From CAWKGV01 sp963849305 (GTDB lineage: Bacteria; Pseudomonadota; Alphaproteobacteria; Acetobacterales; Acetobacteraceae), in the NCBI GenBank assembly GCA_963849305.1, contig CAWKGV010000006.1:62001-126000 (forward strand): a DNA stretch of 64,000 bases. Direction: 5' to 3'. The position numbers and the translations under genes were made by a program. Positions within the stretch are counted from its first letter, which is position 1, and each line of letters opens with the position of its first letter. The notes under the pieces were generated by a model that was not told where the DNA came from, made no database searches, and saw only the letters and a list, made by a program, of their open reading frames with translations. Of the stretch, positions 1 to 8,892 are shown one piece after another.

Positions 1-1590
1 GTGCTCGTCCGCCCGCCGGTTGTCGGCGGCAAGCTAGTGTCATTCGATGCGAGCGACGCGCTGAAGGTGCCGGGCGTCGAGAAGGTGGTGGAGGTCAAGG
101 GCTGGCCGTGGCCGTCCAAGTTCTTGCCAGTGGGCGGCGTCGCCGTGGTGGCGCGCAACACCGGCGCGGCGATCCAGGGACGGCAGAAGCTCAAGGTTGT
201 CTGGGAGGACGGGGCGAACGCCGGATACAACTCCGTCGCTTATCGCAAGAGCATGGAGGAGGCCGCCAGCAAGCCGGGGAAGGTCGAGCGCGACGACGGC
301 GATGCCGAGGGCGCGCTCAAGTCGGCGGCCAGAGTCATCACCGCGCAGTACTACGCGCCGCACATCTCGCACGCGCCAATGGAGCCGCCATCGGCGACCG
401 TGCAAGTCGCTGACGGTAAGTGCGTGGCTTATGCGGCGACCCAAAGCCCGGGCGGCTGCCACGAAGATCTCGCCAAGGTGCTTGGTATTCCGTACGAGAA
501 CGTGACGGTGAACGTGCCCTTGCTTGGCGGCGCCTTCGGGCGCAAGTCGCAATGGGATTACGTGCTGGAGGCGGCGCTCATCTCACAGGCCACCGGACAC
601 CCGATCAAAGTCGTCTGGACGCGTGAGGACGATATCCAGCATGACTTTTACCACACCGTCTCGGTGGAGCGAATTGACGCCGGGGTCGACGCGAACGGCA
701 AGGTCATCGCCTGGCGTCACCGCAGCGTCTCGCCGACCATCCTCTCGACCTTCAAGGCGGGGGCCGACCACCAGTTCTTCGTCGAGCTGGGCATGGGGTT
801 GCAGGATAACCCGTTCAACATCCCCAACATGCGCCTCGAGACCGGGGAGGCGCAGGCCCACACGCGGATCGGCTGGTTCCGCTCAGTCGCCAACATCCCA
901 CACGCCTTCGCGATCCAGTCTTTCGTGGGCGAGTTGGCTGCCGCGCTCGGCAAGGACCAGAAGGACATGCTGCTGGAGCTGATCGGGCCGGACCGCACGC
1001 TCGATCCGCGCACCTTCAAGGGGGTAACGAACTTCTGGAACTATGGCGACCCGGTTGAGACTTATCCGATCGTGACCGGGCGGCTGCGCCGGGTGGCCGA
1101 CGTTGCGGCCGACGCGGCGGGCTGGGGCAAGAAGTTGCCCAAGGGAGAGGGGCTCGGGATCGCCGCGCACCGATCCTTCCTGTCTTATGTGGCGACCGTC
1201 GTGCATGTGAAAGTTGACGAGAAGGGCCACTTGACTGTGCCGAGGGTGGACACGGCCATCGACTGCGGCTTCCACGTCAACCCCGAGCGCATCCGCTCCC
1301 AGATCGAGGGAGCGGCGGTCCAAGGGCTAGCGATCGCCAAGATGAGCGAGATCACGTTCAAGAACGGCCGGGTCGAGCAGGGGAACTTCGATAAGTACCT
1401 GGTGACGCGTATGGACGAAGCGCCAATCAACGTGAACGTCCATATTATCCCGGCCGATTGGAACGTGCCTTCCAGCGGTGTTGGCGAGCCGGGTGTGCCG
1501 CCCTTCGCGCCGGCACTGTGCAACGCCATCTTCGCGGCAACTGGCAAGCGCATCCGCAACCTGCCGATCGGCGATCAACTAGCGACGTGA
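1..1590 (+). CDS. Isoquinoline 1-oxidoreductase beta-type molybdopterin subunit, 5' truncated by window
   Basis: Large molybdopterin-cytosine-dinucleotide subunit of the xanthine oxidase family, of the isoquinoline 1-oxidoreductase (IorB) type. The visible 529 residues are the C-terminal two thirds. They contain the Moco-binding GGAFGRK motif (about residues 176-182) and, near the end, GVGEPGVPPFAP, which carries the family's catalytic Glu. Family members are usually about 700-760 residues, so roughly 200 N-terminal residues lie upstream of the window; position 1 is not a credible start. Such subunits pair with a small 2Fe-2S protein and often a cytochrome c. The substrate cannot be read from sequence. 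The gene ends against a strong hairpin, facing a minus-strand gene. Confidence 0.85.
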   Translation: MLVRPPVVGGKLVSFDASDALKVPGVEKVVEVKGWPWPSKFLPVGGVAVVARNTGAAIQGRQKLKVVWEDGANAGYNSVAYRKSMEEAASKPGKVERDDGDAEGALKSAARVITAQYYAPHISHAPMEPPSATVQVADGKCVAYAATQSPGGCHEDLAKVLGIPYENVTVNVPLLGGAFGRKSQWDYVLEAALISQATGHPIKVVWTREDDIQHDFYHTVSVERIDAGVDANGKVIAWRHRSVSPTILSTFKAGADHQFFVELGMGLQDNPFNIPNMRLETGEAQAHTRIGWFRSVANIPHAFAIQSFVGELAAALGKDQKDMLLELIGPDRTLDPRTFKGVTNFWNYGDPVETYPIVTGRLRRVADVAADAAGWGKKLPKGEGLGIAAHRSFLSYVATVVHVKVDEKGHLTVPRVDTAIDCGFHVNPERIRSQIEGAAVQGLAIAKMSEITFKNGRVEQGNFDKYLVTRMDEAPINVNVHIIPADWNVPSSGVGEPGVPPFAPALCNAIFAATGKRIRNLPIGDQLAT

Positions 1591-1601
1591 CCCCCGACCT
1601 G

Positions 1602-1625
1602 GCCCCCTCCCTTGCGGGAGGGGGC
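1602..1625. terminator. Hairpin terminator between convergent genes
   Basis: A 10-bp perfect GC stem (GCCCCCTCCC and its complement) closes a TTGC loop just after the stop at 1590 and before the minus-strand stop at 1647. There is no U-tract. Position between convergent genes suggests bidirectional termination. The sequence resembles one arm of the longer palindromic element at 55.9-56.0 kb. Confidence 0.6.
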
Positions 1626-1646
1626 TGGGGACGGTCTGCGACACTC

Positions 1647-1973
1647 TTACTTCTTTGCCGGCGCCTGGCCCGATTCCGAGCCTTGTGCCGCAGGTGTCCC
1701 CGCGGCACCAGCCCCGGCAGCGCCGGCAGTCGTGACCTCGCTCCCAGACTGACCGGAAGACCCCGATTGACCCGTTGTCATGTGCTTGGTCGCCGCCGTG
1801 TTTGGCACCACGGTGCTGCCGACCGCCGGACCGGAGGTGGTGCCGGCTTGGCTTGAGCCAGAGCCCGATGTGTCAGAACTGTTGCCAGACTGCGCCGCGA
1901 ACCCCGCCGGCGCGAGTGCCAGGAACGCCGCCGAGGCGGCGCTTACGGCCCAGAAACGAAGCGATGTCTTCAT
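1647..1973 (-). CDS. Secreted Ser/Gly/Thr-rich low-complexity protein
   Basis: This 108-residue protein has a clear Sec signal peptide (MKTSLRFWAVSAASAAFLAL, cleavage probably after GFAA near residue 27). The mature part is low complexity, rich in Ser, Gly, Thr, Ala and Gln, with no Cys and no recognisable domain. It is probably a disordered periplasmic or surface protein. The start ATG at 1973 gives the complete signal sequence. About 150 bases with nothing recognisable separate it from folP upstream. Function unknown. Confidence 0.6.
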   Translation of the reverse strand: MKTSLRFWAVSAASAAFLALAPAGFAAQSGNSSDTSGSGSSQAGTTSGPAVGSTVVPNTAATKHMTTGQSGSSGQSGSEVTTAGAAGAGAAGTPAAQGSESGQAPAKK

Positions 1974-2127
1974 TATGCCAACCTGCTGGTTTGAGGGGCG
2001 CGCGCCTCGCCGTCCGGTTGCTTACCGCTCGTTCCATTGCAGCAAGGCTACGACAGGGGAAGAACGTCCCTCGCGACCCCGCGTTCGCCGCTGCGCCGTG
2101 CCACCGGCTCGCTCTCGTTCCTCTCGC

Positions 2128-3156
2128 TCAAAGTTGACCGCAAAGCGCCTCGTGGACCCGCACCGCTTGTACGGTCGCCGCCACGTCATGCACCCGCAGC
2201 ACTGAGGCGCCGCCCGCGACGGCTGCCAGACCGGCGGCCAGGGAGCCGGGCAGGCGCAGCTTCGGCGCCTCCACTCCCGCTATCCGGCCGATTAGGCCCT
2301 TGCGCGAGACCCCGACCACGATCCGGCAACCAAGGTTGAGCAGAATCGGCAATCGGCGCAGTAGCTCGCGACTGTGCCGCTCGTGTTTCGCGAACCCGAT
2401 TCCGGGGTCGACCGCGATGCGCTCGCGCTCGATGCCGGCGGCCTCGGCGGCGGCGATCCGCGCCGCTAGTTCCAGCGTCACATCGCGCGCCACGTCGTCG
2501 TAGTTCGCCAGATCGCCCATCGTCTCCGGCGTTCCGCGCATGTGCATCAGGACGACTGGACAATCACGCCGGGCGAGAAGGGGCGGGGCATCCGGATCGT
2601 GCTCCAGGGCGGAGACATCGTTGACGATCCTGGCCCCGGCGTCGAGGGCCGCCGCCATGGTCACGGCGTTGCGGGTATCCACTGAGATCGCCACCCCAAG
2701 CTCGTCCAACGCCCGAATTATGGGCAGTATCCGCGCCTGCTCCTGTTCCGGGGCGACCGGGGTCGCTCCCGGCCGCGTGCTCTCCCCGCCTACGTCGAGC
2801 AACGTTGCACCGGCTGCGGCCATCTCGATCCCGGCCGCCACCGCCCGACCGGGATCGAGATGATCCCGGCCATCACTAAAGCTGTCGGGCGTGGCATTGA
2901 GGATCCCCATGACGGCGACGCCTGCATGGTTCAACCCCGCCCAGTCGGGGGGCGCTCGCGCGAGGGCCGCCGCCTCGGGCTGCCACCCGTCCGGCAAGCT
3001 CCCGGCCGCAATCAGATGCGCCGACCCGTCCGACTCGATCAGCCGGGCCAGCGTGTAAGCCATCCGATCGCCCGCCAGGGCCTGCGCCAGCCCGGCCGCC
3101 ACCGCGTCGCGCGCCGCGTGCCCATACAATAGGCCAAGCGGCTCGATGAGACGCAC
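2128..3156 (-). CDS. folP: Dihydropteroate synthase
   Basis: Condenses 6-hydroxymethyl-7,8-dihydropterin diphosphate with p-aminobenzoate in folate synthesis. The DHPS signatures appear in order: MGILNATPDSFSDG (residues 83-96), GGESTRPG, the NDVSALE segment, DPGIGFAKHERHS and GVSRKGLIG. At 342 residues it is longer than a typical FolP (about 280) because of an N-terminal extension of some 80 residues. The start is GTG at 3156, 8 bases after the stop of the upstream cytochrome c reading frame, so the two are probably cotranscribed. Lying beside the H4MPT genes it supplies the parallel folate cofactor; a role on an H4MPT precursor is possible but not shown. Confidence 0.93.
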   Translation of the reverse strand: MRLIEPLGLLYGHAARDAVAAGLAQALAGDRMAYTLARLIESDGSAHLIAAGSLPDGWQPEAAALARAPPDWAGLNHAGVAVMGILNATPDSFSDGRDHLDPGRAVAAGIEMAAAGATLLDVGGESTRPGATPVAPEQEQARILPIIRALDELGVAISVDTRNAVTMAAALDAGARIVNDVSALEHDPDAPPLLARRDCPVVLMHMRGTPETMGDLANYDDVARDVTLELAARIAAAEAAGIERERIAVDPGIGFAKHERHSRELLRRLPILLNLGCRIVVGVSRKGLIGRIAGVEAPKLRLPGSLAAGLAAVAGGASVLRVHDVAATVQAVRVHEALCGQL

Positions 3157-3164
3157 GCCGGCAA

Positions 3165-3582
3165 CTACTTGCCGCTGACCTTCTCGCCGTTCTCACCGAA
3201 CTGCTGAAGGTAGGCGATCACGTTGTTGACCTTGGTCGGGTCATTGAACCCGGCAAACGCCATCTTCGTCCCGGGTACGACTTTTTGCGGATTGGCAAGG
3301 TATTTCTGGAGTTCCGGCACGGTCCACGTGATGCCGGAGTTCTTGTTCGCGGCGGAGTACCTCGTAACCCGGATAAGTGCCGGCCTTGCGCCCGACAACG
3401 CCGTTGAGCACCGGCCCGATCGCGCTCTTGGCGCCGGGGCCGATCTGATGACACGCGGAGCAGATCGCGAAATCGGCTTTGCCCTGCTCGGGATTGCCGA
3501 CCTGTTCGGCGGCGGCGCAGGCGAGCCCGGGGGCGGCTGAGACCGCAGCAACGAGCGCGAACATCCAGGCGAAACGGCTCAT
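3165..3582 (-). pseudogene. Class I cytochrome c, frameshifted (or sequencing error)
   Basis: Two reading frames together make one c-type cytochrome. The first, from ATG 3582 with a strong AGGAGG site, gives a signal peptide (MSRFAWMFALVAAVSAAPG), heme motif CSACH, and a segment ending KAGTYPGY. The second continues SAANKNSGITW, then the distal Met region PGTKMAFAG, to a stop at 3165-3167. The join needs removal of one base near 3355-3362, where the frame turns from GYEVLRR to GYRYSAANK. All residues needed for a roughly 138-residue soluble periplasmic cytochrome c2/c552 are otherwise present. It precedes folP by 8 bases. The high conservation outside the join makes a sequencing indel as likely as true decay. 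Confidence 0.85.
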
Positions 3583-3708
3583 GTCTCCTCCTGCCCGAAA
3601 CCTGGGCGAGTTGCTGATTGCGAGGCGATGCGGGAATCCGCCCGCGAGCTTGGGTCGAGGTTGCAACGCCTGTCAACGCGGCTCTAGGTAGCCTTGAGAA
3701 TTTTAGGT

Positions 3709-3921
3709 TCAGGTGCTTCCCTTCTCCTGGTCGGGCCACTCGCAGCGCCAGCGCGTAACTTGCACCTTGGGATGCTGCGCCTCCCATTGCGCTAAGTAAG
3801 GCTGTGCCTCGGCCATGCAGCTGGCCAGCGAGCCGTGCGATTCGAACAGCATGTGCTGGTCATGGCACGCCTGGGGCTGGACTAGCGTGCAAACGGTCAC
3901 GATCAGGTCAACCATATCCAT
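3709..3921 (-). CDS. Small four-cysteine protein, unknown function
   Basis: A 70-residue protein starting MDMVDLIVTVCTLVQPQACH with Cys at about 11, 19, 35 and 60. It has no signal peptide and no long hydrophobic segment. It lies on the same strand between fhcC and the cytochrome c, about 70 bases from fhcC, so it may ride on the fhc operon. The cysteine spacing and the terminal RWRCEW segment suggest a folded, possibly disulfide- or metal-stabilised protein. I do not recognise a characterised family. The absence of a long competing frame and its operon position make it likely real. Confidence 0.6.
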   Translation of the reverse strand: MDMVDLIVTVCTLVQPQACHDQHMLFESHGSLASCMAEAQPYLAQWEAQHPKVQVTRWRCEWPDQEKGST

Positions 3922-3988
3922 GTCGGTCGGCTCCGGCGCTGAAAATTGAGAATCAGGGGCTTCGCGATAATGGCAACAAGCGTGAGGA

Positions 3989-4804
3989 TCACGCGGTATC
4001 TCCCGCGATCAGCACCTCGCCCCTGCCGAGCGTCGCCATGTCGCCCGCGAAGCGCTGCAACGGCCCGGTGACGATGCGCGCGGCGCGGCGGCTGAGCGGT
4101 CGCAGAGTGTCGGCAAGCAGGCCCAGGAACACTGTGCCGGCCGCTCCGGCCGGCACGAAGCTCGGCGTGAGCGCCGTGGAGACACCTAGCACCAACGTCC
4201 CCCGTCGCATCAGAACGCCAGGCAACTCCTCGGCCTGGCGGCAGGTAACGAGCGTACCGGCGATCATCCGGCTACCGACATGCGGCCCGGCTCTGCCCTC
4301 CACGATGATCAGCCCTCGGCGCAGGCGGTCCCCGGCTCTGGCGCCGGCATTGCCGTGCACGATCACCGTGCCGCCGCGCATTCCCGTGCGCTCGCCCGCG
4401 AGCGGCCCGCCTAGGAAGTCACCCGCTTCACCGGCGATCTTCAACAACCCGCCACGCACGCCCGAGGCGGCCCATGGCCCGACGCTGCCGCGGATTTCCA
4501 AGATGCCGCCGGCCATCAAGCGCCCGGCGCACATCCCGGCATCGCCGTCCAGGAGCAGACTCCCGCTCTCCATCATCGCGCCGATCTGATCGAACCGCTC
4601 CGATCCGCCCTCGATTACGACGGCAGAGGCATCGCCCTTGCGTAAGCGGAACACGTCGCCGACACATACCGGCTGGCGCGTGGTATTGAGCGTGATCCGC
4701 TCGATCGCTCCGAGATCCTGGGCCGCCAGTCGGGACGGGACCAAGGCCGAGAGATCGAGCCGCTGCTCCGGCGCTGCCCTCAGTTGCAAACGCAGCGGGC
4801 TCAT
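3989..4804 (-). CDS. fhcC: Formyltransferase/hydrolase complex subunit C
   Basis: Subunit C of the bacterial formyltransferase/hydrolase complex, which moves the formyl group from formyl-H4MPT via a methanofuran analogue to formate. The 271 residues contain the repeated G-rich turns of the FwdC/GltB right-handed beta-helix, for example GGILEIRGSVG, GGLLKIAGEAGDFLGG and GGTVIVHGNAGARAGD. Length matches the family. The start ATG overlaps the fhcD stop by four bases (ATGA), indicating translational coupling. It is the last fhc gene of the run B-A-D-C on the minus strand. Confidence 0.94.
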   Translation of the reverse strand: MSPLRLQLRAAPEQRLDLSALVPSRLAAQDLGAIERITLNTTRQPVCVGDVFRLRKGDASAVVIEGGSERFDQIGAMMESGSLLLDGDAGMCAGRLMAGGILEIRGSVGPWAASGVRGGLLKIAGEAGDFLGGPLAGERTGMRGGTVIVHGNAGARAGDRLRRGLIIVEGRAGPHVGSRMIAGTLVTCRQAEELPGVLMRRGTLVLGVSTALTPSFVPAGAAGTVFLGLLADTLRPLSRRAARIVTGPLQRFAGDMATLGRGEVLIAGDTA

Positions 4805-5709
4805 CGCAGCAGCTGGCGTAAATGGAACTGGTGTTTGCCCAGCTTGCCGCCGTAGTTGCCGGCCGTGATCTGCAGCGCGCCGTGATCCGGACCAAGCTCG
4901 ATCACTGCCGCCAGGCCGGCGCGCATAGCCGCCGCGACTGCTTCCGGCGTCTCCCCGTCGATCACGATCTCCAGCACCGATGCGATAGCGGGATCGAGGG
5001 CCGACTCCACCATGCCGCGCAGGCTCGGGCAGTAGGGGTGGTTGGTCGAGGCCGGCAGGGCCTTGTACTTGGAGCCCACTTTCGAGCCTGATCGGGTGAT
5101 GCCGCCCGGAAATGGCGCGATCGCCCCCGGCACGTCGCCGATGGCAGTCGCCGCGGCCTCGGCAGCGCGCAACGCCGCATCACGCGTCGTGCCAAGCAGG
5201 ATCAGATTGCCGCCGCCGACCGCGCCCTTGGTGAGCCCGGTGGTGGCCTCGCAGACGAATTCGCCGTCCATGACGGGAATGCGCCAGAAGTGCTTGGAGC
5301 CAAGGCGCTTTGAAATCTGGAAGCCGTCGCCGAAATAGCGCAAGCCGTCGCCAAGCCGCAGCCTTTCGCCGCTTTCCAGCCCGCCATAGCAGGCCGAGCC
5401 CGGTGAGGTCAGCACGCATTGCGCGGTGCGTATCTGCAACTGTTTCTGCAACTCGGCGGTCGATCCGGCGAACAGCAGCACCCGGATGCCGGGCCTGCCG
5501 TCAGGTGTGTCGGCCGCCGGCACCTCGCGATCAATCGCGGCTTCGACGCCGCAGGCGATAATGGAGGTCGCGAAGCCGGTCATGCTGAGCGCGGCATTGC
5601 GTGCCCATCGCCGGCTCTCGGCGGTGATCACCACCGCAGTCGCGCGCATGTCGAAGGCTTCGGCGAATGTGTCCTCGACACGCACTCCGTTGCGGCTCAG
5701 CGCGCGCAT
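4801..5709 (-). CDS. fhcD: Formylmethanofuran:H4MPT formyltransferase (Fhc subunit D)
   Basis: Catalyses formyl transfer between formyl-H4MPT and the methanofuran-type carrier; it is the Ftr subunit of the Fhc complex. The 302-residue length is that of Ftr. Family-typical stretches include VEDTFAEAFDMRATAVVITA at the N-terminus, CVLTSPGSACYGG, and FQISKRLGSKHFWRIPVMDG. It overlaps fhcA upstream by 13 bases and fhcC downstream by four, so B-A-D-C reads as one coupled unit. The enzyme is cytosolic and acts after Mch in the oxidative direction. Confidence 0.95.
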   Translation of the reverse strand: MRALSRNGVRVEDTFAEAFDMRATAVVITAESRRWARNAALSMTGFATSIIACGVEAAIDREVPAADTPDGRPGIRVLLFAGSTAELQKQLQIRTAQCVLTSPGSACYGGLESGERLRLGDGLRYFGDGFQISKRLGSKHFWRIPVMDGEFVCEATTGLTKGAVGGGNLILLGTTRDAALRAAEAAATAIGDVPGAIAPFPGGITRSGSKVGSKYKALPASTNHPYCPSLRGMVESALDPAIASVLEIVIDGETPEAVAAAMRAGLAAVIELGPDHGALQITAGNYGGKLGKHQFHLRQLLR

Positions 5710-7313
5710 GAAATCGTCTCGAACGGCTCATCGAGCAGGCCGGCAAGCTGCTCCGGTACGTCGAAGATCGTGTGCGGCAGCCCGTAGGTCTCCTCGGAAT
5801 ATTCGGCCAGCCGGTGGTCGATCGCCGCGTCGAATCCCGGCTGCACCGCGATCGCGCGTCCCGGCGTAACCGTCGCGATCCGGCCGCCGCGCATCGCCAG
5901 CATTCCGTCCTTGAACACCAGTTCGGCGTCGCGGAACATCGCCGCGCGATCCGGCTGCGGACGATAGACGGCGATGTCGGCGCGGGCGCCGGGCGCCAGA
6001 TGCCCGCGATCGGCCAGCCCCAGCAGGCGCGAGGGCGCGGCGCGCGTCATAGTCGCGATCTCGGTCCAGGAGTATTCGCGCGCGATGGCGGGCAGGGTCG
6101 TGACGGCGCGTGGGTCGGCCGGCAAGGTCTCCAACCATTGCGCCCTGAGCCCGCGATCCATCAGCAGGGCCAGCAAGTCCGGGTATGCGGTGAACGGCGC
6201 CCCGTTCGGATGGTCGGTGGTGAAGAACACGCGCCACGGATCGTCGATCAGCAGGAACAGTTCGAGCCCAGCCGCCCACTGCACGGCGTTGAAGAAGTTC
6301 TTGCGCCGATAGCGGTACGGCACGATGCCGCCGCCGTTGCCGTCGCCCTCAAAGATCGACCACTTGCGCGGATGCGCCTGGCCGCGCGAGTTAAACTGGC
6401 GCAGCGTGTCGCAGGAGATCGTCACCGTTTGCCCGAACATCACCTGACCGACATCCACGGTCAGGTTGCGCGCCGCGTTCACCGCTTCGGCGAGTTGCGG
6501 CGCAGCCGAGGAGAAGCCGCGCGCGCCTTCGGTACCATAGGCGTAGAACTGCAAATGCGCCAAATGCAACCGCTCGCCCTCGGCGGCATCGATGGTGGCC
6601 AGCGCGGTCGCGACGTTGCCCGGCAGGCCAAGATTGTTGCAATGAAGGTGCAGCGGGTGCGGGAGGCCAAGCTCGGTCGCAGCCTGCTGCAACGCCCGCA
6701 TGATGGCGCGCGACGAGACGCCGTAGCCCGGCACCTCGTCATCAAGGCCGAAGCTGCGCACGTTCTCCTTGAATGCGGCCGCGCCGCCGGCATTGATTGA
6801 CTTGATGCCGAGCGCGCGCGCGCCGGCCAGCGTACGTCCGGCATAGTCGGCCACCGCCGCGCCGCTCTCGCCCGCGCGCAGCAGGCGGAGGAGGAAATCC
6901 TCGTTACCGAGTACGGCGAGGATAGCCTTGTCGATGAATGGGATGGCGGCCAATTCGAGTTGCGCCTGCAACGCCTGGTGCGGCAAGATCGCCGGCTCCA
7001 CGACAGTGGTGAAACCCATCGCGGCATATAGGCGGCCGATATCGAAGCTTGCCAGCGCACCGTCGAATAGGCCGTCGCGCCGCAATTCGGGCAGCAGCAG
7101 CCGCGCCGTGTTCACGTTGGACCCGGCGATATGCGAGTGGATGTCGATGCCGCCGGCCATGACGATGGCACCCGCCACGTCATGCACCGCATCAGCCGTG
7201 CGGCCCGGCGCGGGCGGGGCGACGATACGCCCGTCCTCAAACCAGAGGTCGCCTGGCGCTTCGATCTCCCGCATCGGGTCGATGATCCGTCCGCCCCGCA
7301 GCAGGCTCAGCAT
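5697..7313 (-). CDS. fhcA: Formyltransferase/hydrolase complex subunit A (amidohydrolase)
   Basis: Hydrolytic subunit of Fhc, releasing formate from the formylated carrier. It has the amidohydrolase metal motif GGIDIHSHIAG (about residues 54-64), a second His cluster HPLHLHCNNLG, and FFTTDHPNGAPF late in the protein. At 538 residues it matches FwdA/FhcA. The ATG lies inside the last codons of fhcB (7-base overlap), and the 3' end overlaps fhcD, consistent with a single polycistronic mRNA. A long antisense frame across this gene is a codon-bias shadow. Confidence 0.95.
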   Translation of the reverse strand: MLSLLRGGRIIDPMREIEAPGDLWFEDGRIVAPPAPGRTADAVHDVAGAIVMAGGIDIHSHIAGSNVNTARLLLPELRRDGLFDGALASFDIGRLYAAMGFTTVVEPAILPHQALQAQLELAAIPFIDKAILAVLGNEDFLLRLLRAGESGAAVADYAGRTLAGARALGIKSINAGGAAAFKENVRSFGLDDEVPGYGVSSRAIMRALQQAATELGLPHPLHLHCNNLGLPGNVATALATIDAAEGERLHLAHLQFYAYGTEGARGFSSAAPQLAEAVNAARNLTVDVGQVMFGQTVTISCDTLRQFNSRGQAHPRKWSIFEGDGNGGGIVPYRYRRKNFFNAVQWAAGLELFLLIDDPWRVFFTTDHPNGAPFTAYPDLLALLMDRGLRAQWLETLPADPRAVTTLPAIAREYSWTEIATMTRAAPSRLLGLADRGHLAPGARADIAVYRPQPDRAAMFRDAELVFKDGMLAMRGGRIATVTPGRAIAVQPGFDAAIDHRLAEYSEETYGLPHTIFDVPEQLAGLLDEPFETISCAR

Positions 7314-8446
7314 GGTGATTCGCCGCTGGTCCGGTCCGCTTGCGCCGCAACTTCAATACGCGCGAGCACCTCGGCTGCCCGCGGCGCGGCGGAGGGCGCC
7401 GTGGCGGGGCACGTAGCCAGCCCGCCGATGCGCGGGTCGAACAGCACCGCATCGTGGTCGATCGCGGGGTGGCCGACCGTGATCGCAACCTCCGCCGCTG
7501 GAGCTGGCCGGCTGCCTGGAGCGGTGATCGCGACCAGCGGCAGGCTGCGTCGCCAGGACGGCGGCTCCGGGTCCGAGCACGCCAGCCATAGGGCCGCGTC
7601 GGCCTCGCCGCTGTCCACCAGCCGCACCGCATCGAACCGCCACGGGTCATGCTCCGGCACTCCGCGCCCGAACCCGACGGGAAACGGGAAGCCGGTGAGC
7701 CAACCAGCCGCCTGGGCGGCGCCCGCGGCATTGTCGCTGGGTGCCAGCGGCAGGCCGACGAAGCGGGTTTTCGAGTTCAGGTCTTCGATCAGGCCGCACA
7801 GGATCTCGATGACAAGCGGGTCGAGTGCCGCCGCCGACCACACCGCGACCCCGTACCGCGCCGCTGTAAGCGCCTTGGCGCAGTCGGTTAACTGGCGGCG
7901 CCGCGCGCCCGTCTCGTTCACCGCGCGCCCCGCCACCAAAGCCCGAACGACGCCGAGGGTACCCACCAGTTCCACCGGACGCGTGCCGATCGCCTCGGCG
8001 TCGGGTGCCAGACCGTCCGAGCGACGCCCGGGGCACAGGCGGATCACTCGCCGCGACGGGGCTCCCGGGTCCAGCAGACGCGGACCGATCTCCGGCCATG
8101 CCTGACCAATTCCGGGGCCGACCAACAATAACAGGTCGGCGCGCTTGCGGGCCTCGAGCGGAGAGGTGACGATCCAGCCTACCTCGCGCATCACCCCGAG
8201 ATCGGCGAGCGCGGCGCGGCTGCGCACATGATCAACCACCCCGCGGAGAGCCCAGCCCAGCCTGACCGCCGCTTGCGCTGCGGCGACATCGGCGGACAGG
8301 CCGGCAATGACGGGCAGGCGGGCTCGGCTGAGCAAAGATGCGGCGGCCTCGATTGCCTCGGCGAGCCGGGCGGGGCGTCCGCCGATCGTCGCCTCAGACG
8401 CCGCCACGACGGGGCGCCCCGCGGGAAGCGGTGCGCGTCCAATCAC
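7307..8446 (-). CDS. fhcB: Formyltransferase/hydrolase complex subunit B
   Basis: Bacterial homologue of formylmethanofuran dehydrogenase subunit B. In bacterial Fhc this subunit no longer carries out the molybdenum/tungsten redox reaction. The 379 residues show the nucleotide-binding-like GWIVTSPLEARKRADLLLLV and LPLVAITAPGS segments. I see no N-terminal 4Fe-4S cysteine cluster, as expected for FhcB. The GTG start at 8446 overlaps the pcd stop (GTGA), and the 3' end overlaps fhcA. It therefore begins the fhcBADC block. Subunit B is the least conserved of the four, but position and length leave little doubt. Confidence 0.9.
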   Translation of the reverse strand: MIGRAPLPAGRPVVAASEATIGGRPARLAEAIEAAASLLSRARLPVIAGLSADVAAAQAAVRLGWALRGVVDHVRSRAALADLGVMREVGWIVTSPLEARKRADLLLLVGPGIGQAWPEIGPRLLDPGAPSRRVIRLCPGRRSDGLAPDAEAIGTRPVELVGTLGVVRALVAGRAVNETGARRRQLTDCAKALTAARYGVAVWSAAALDPLVIEILCGLIEDLNSKTRFVGLPLAPSDNAAGAAQAAGWLTGFPFPVGFGRGVPEHDPWRFDAVRLVDSGEADAALWLACSDPEPPSWRRSLPLVAITAPGSRPAPAAEVAITVGHPAIDHDAVLFDPRIGGLATCPATAPSAAPRAAEVLARIEVAAQADRTSGESPC

Positions 8447-8823
8447 TCATCGTATTTGATGTAAGCAAATCGCTGGTCGCCGCGCGGTGTGCCTTCCAGT
8501 ACGCCCCCGTCCTTGCCAGGTTGCCACTGCACCACCTCCTCGATTTTGCGCGCCAGCTCGAAATCCTTGTCGGTGATGCCTTTGGCGGTATGGGTCATCA
8601 GTCGCACTTCCACCCATGCATAGGAGGCGGTGATGTCAGGGTGGTGCCAGGCGGCCTCCGCTAGATGGCCGATGGCGTTGATCACCATCAGCGTTCCCTT
8701 CCAGCCGTTCGTTCGGTAGGTGCGCCGTATCCAGCCGTTTTCGAACCGCCAGTGCCTCAGGCCCTGCTGCAAGCGAGCGGTGATCTCGCCCTCGGAATAG
8801 GCTCGTTCTGCGCGCTCGGTCAT
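8443..8823 (-). CDS. Pterin-4a-carbinolamine dehydratase-like protein
   Basis: Member of the PCD/DCoH family (126 residues), frequently found in H4MPT gene clusters, where it may act in pterin metabolism. Seen in sequence: the family core EAAWHHPDITASYAWVEVRL with the paired His, then MTHTAKGITDKDFELARKIE. The chosen ATG at 8823 has an AGGAGG site close upstream and removes 47 unlikely residues. It is the first gene of the minus-strand operon, its stop overlapping the fhcB start, and it diverges from the beta-RFAP synthase gene across 69 bases that must hold both promoters. Classical phenylalanine-hydroxylase recycling is a less likely role here. Confidence 0.88.
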   Translation of the reverse strand: MTERAERAYSEGEITARLQQGLRHWRFENGWIRRTYRTNGWKGTLMVINAIGHLAEAAWHHPDITASYAWVEVRLMTHTAKGITDKDFELARKIEEVVQWQPGKDGGVLEGTPRGDQRFAYIKYDE

Positions 8824-8892
8824 TCCGAACCTCCTGTCGCGGTGAGATCGCTCGCCTTGTTGCCCGCTCCAGGCGAGCGTGCAACATGGGTC

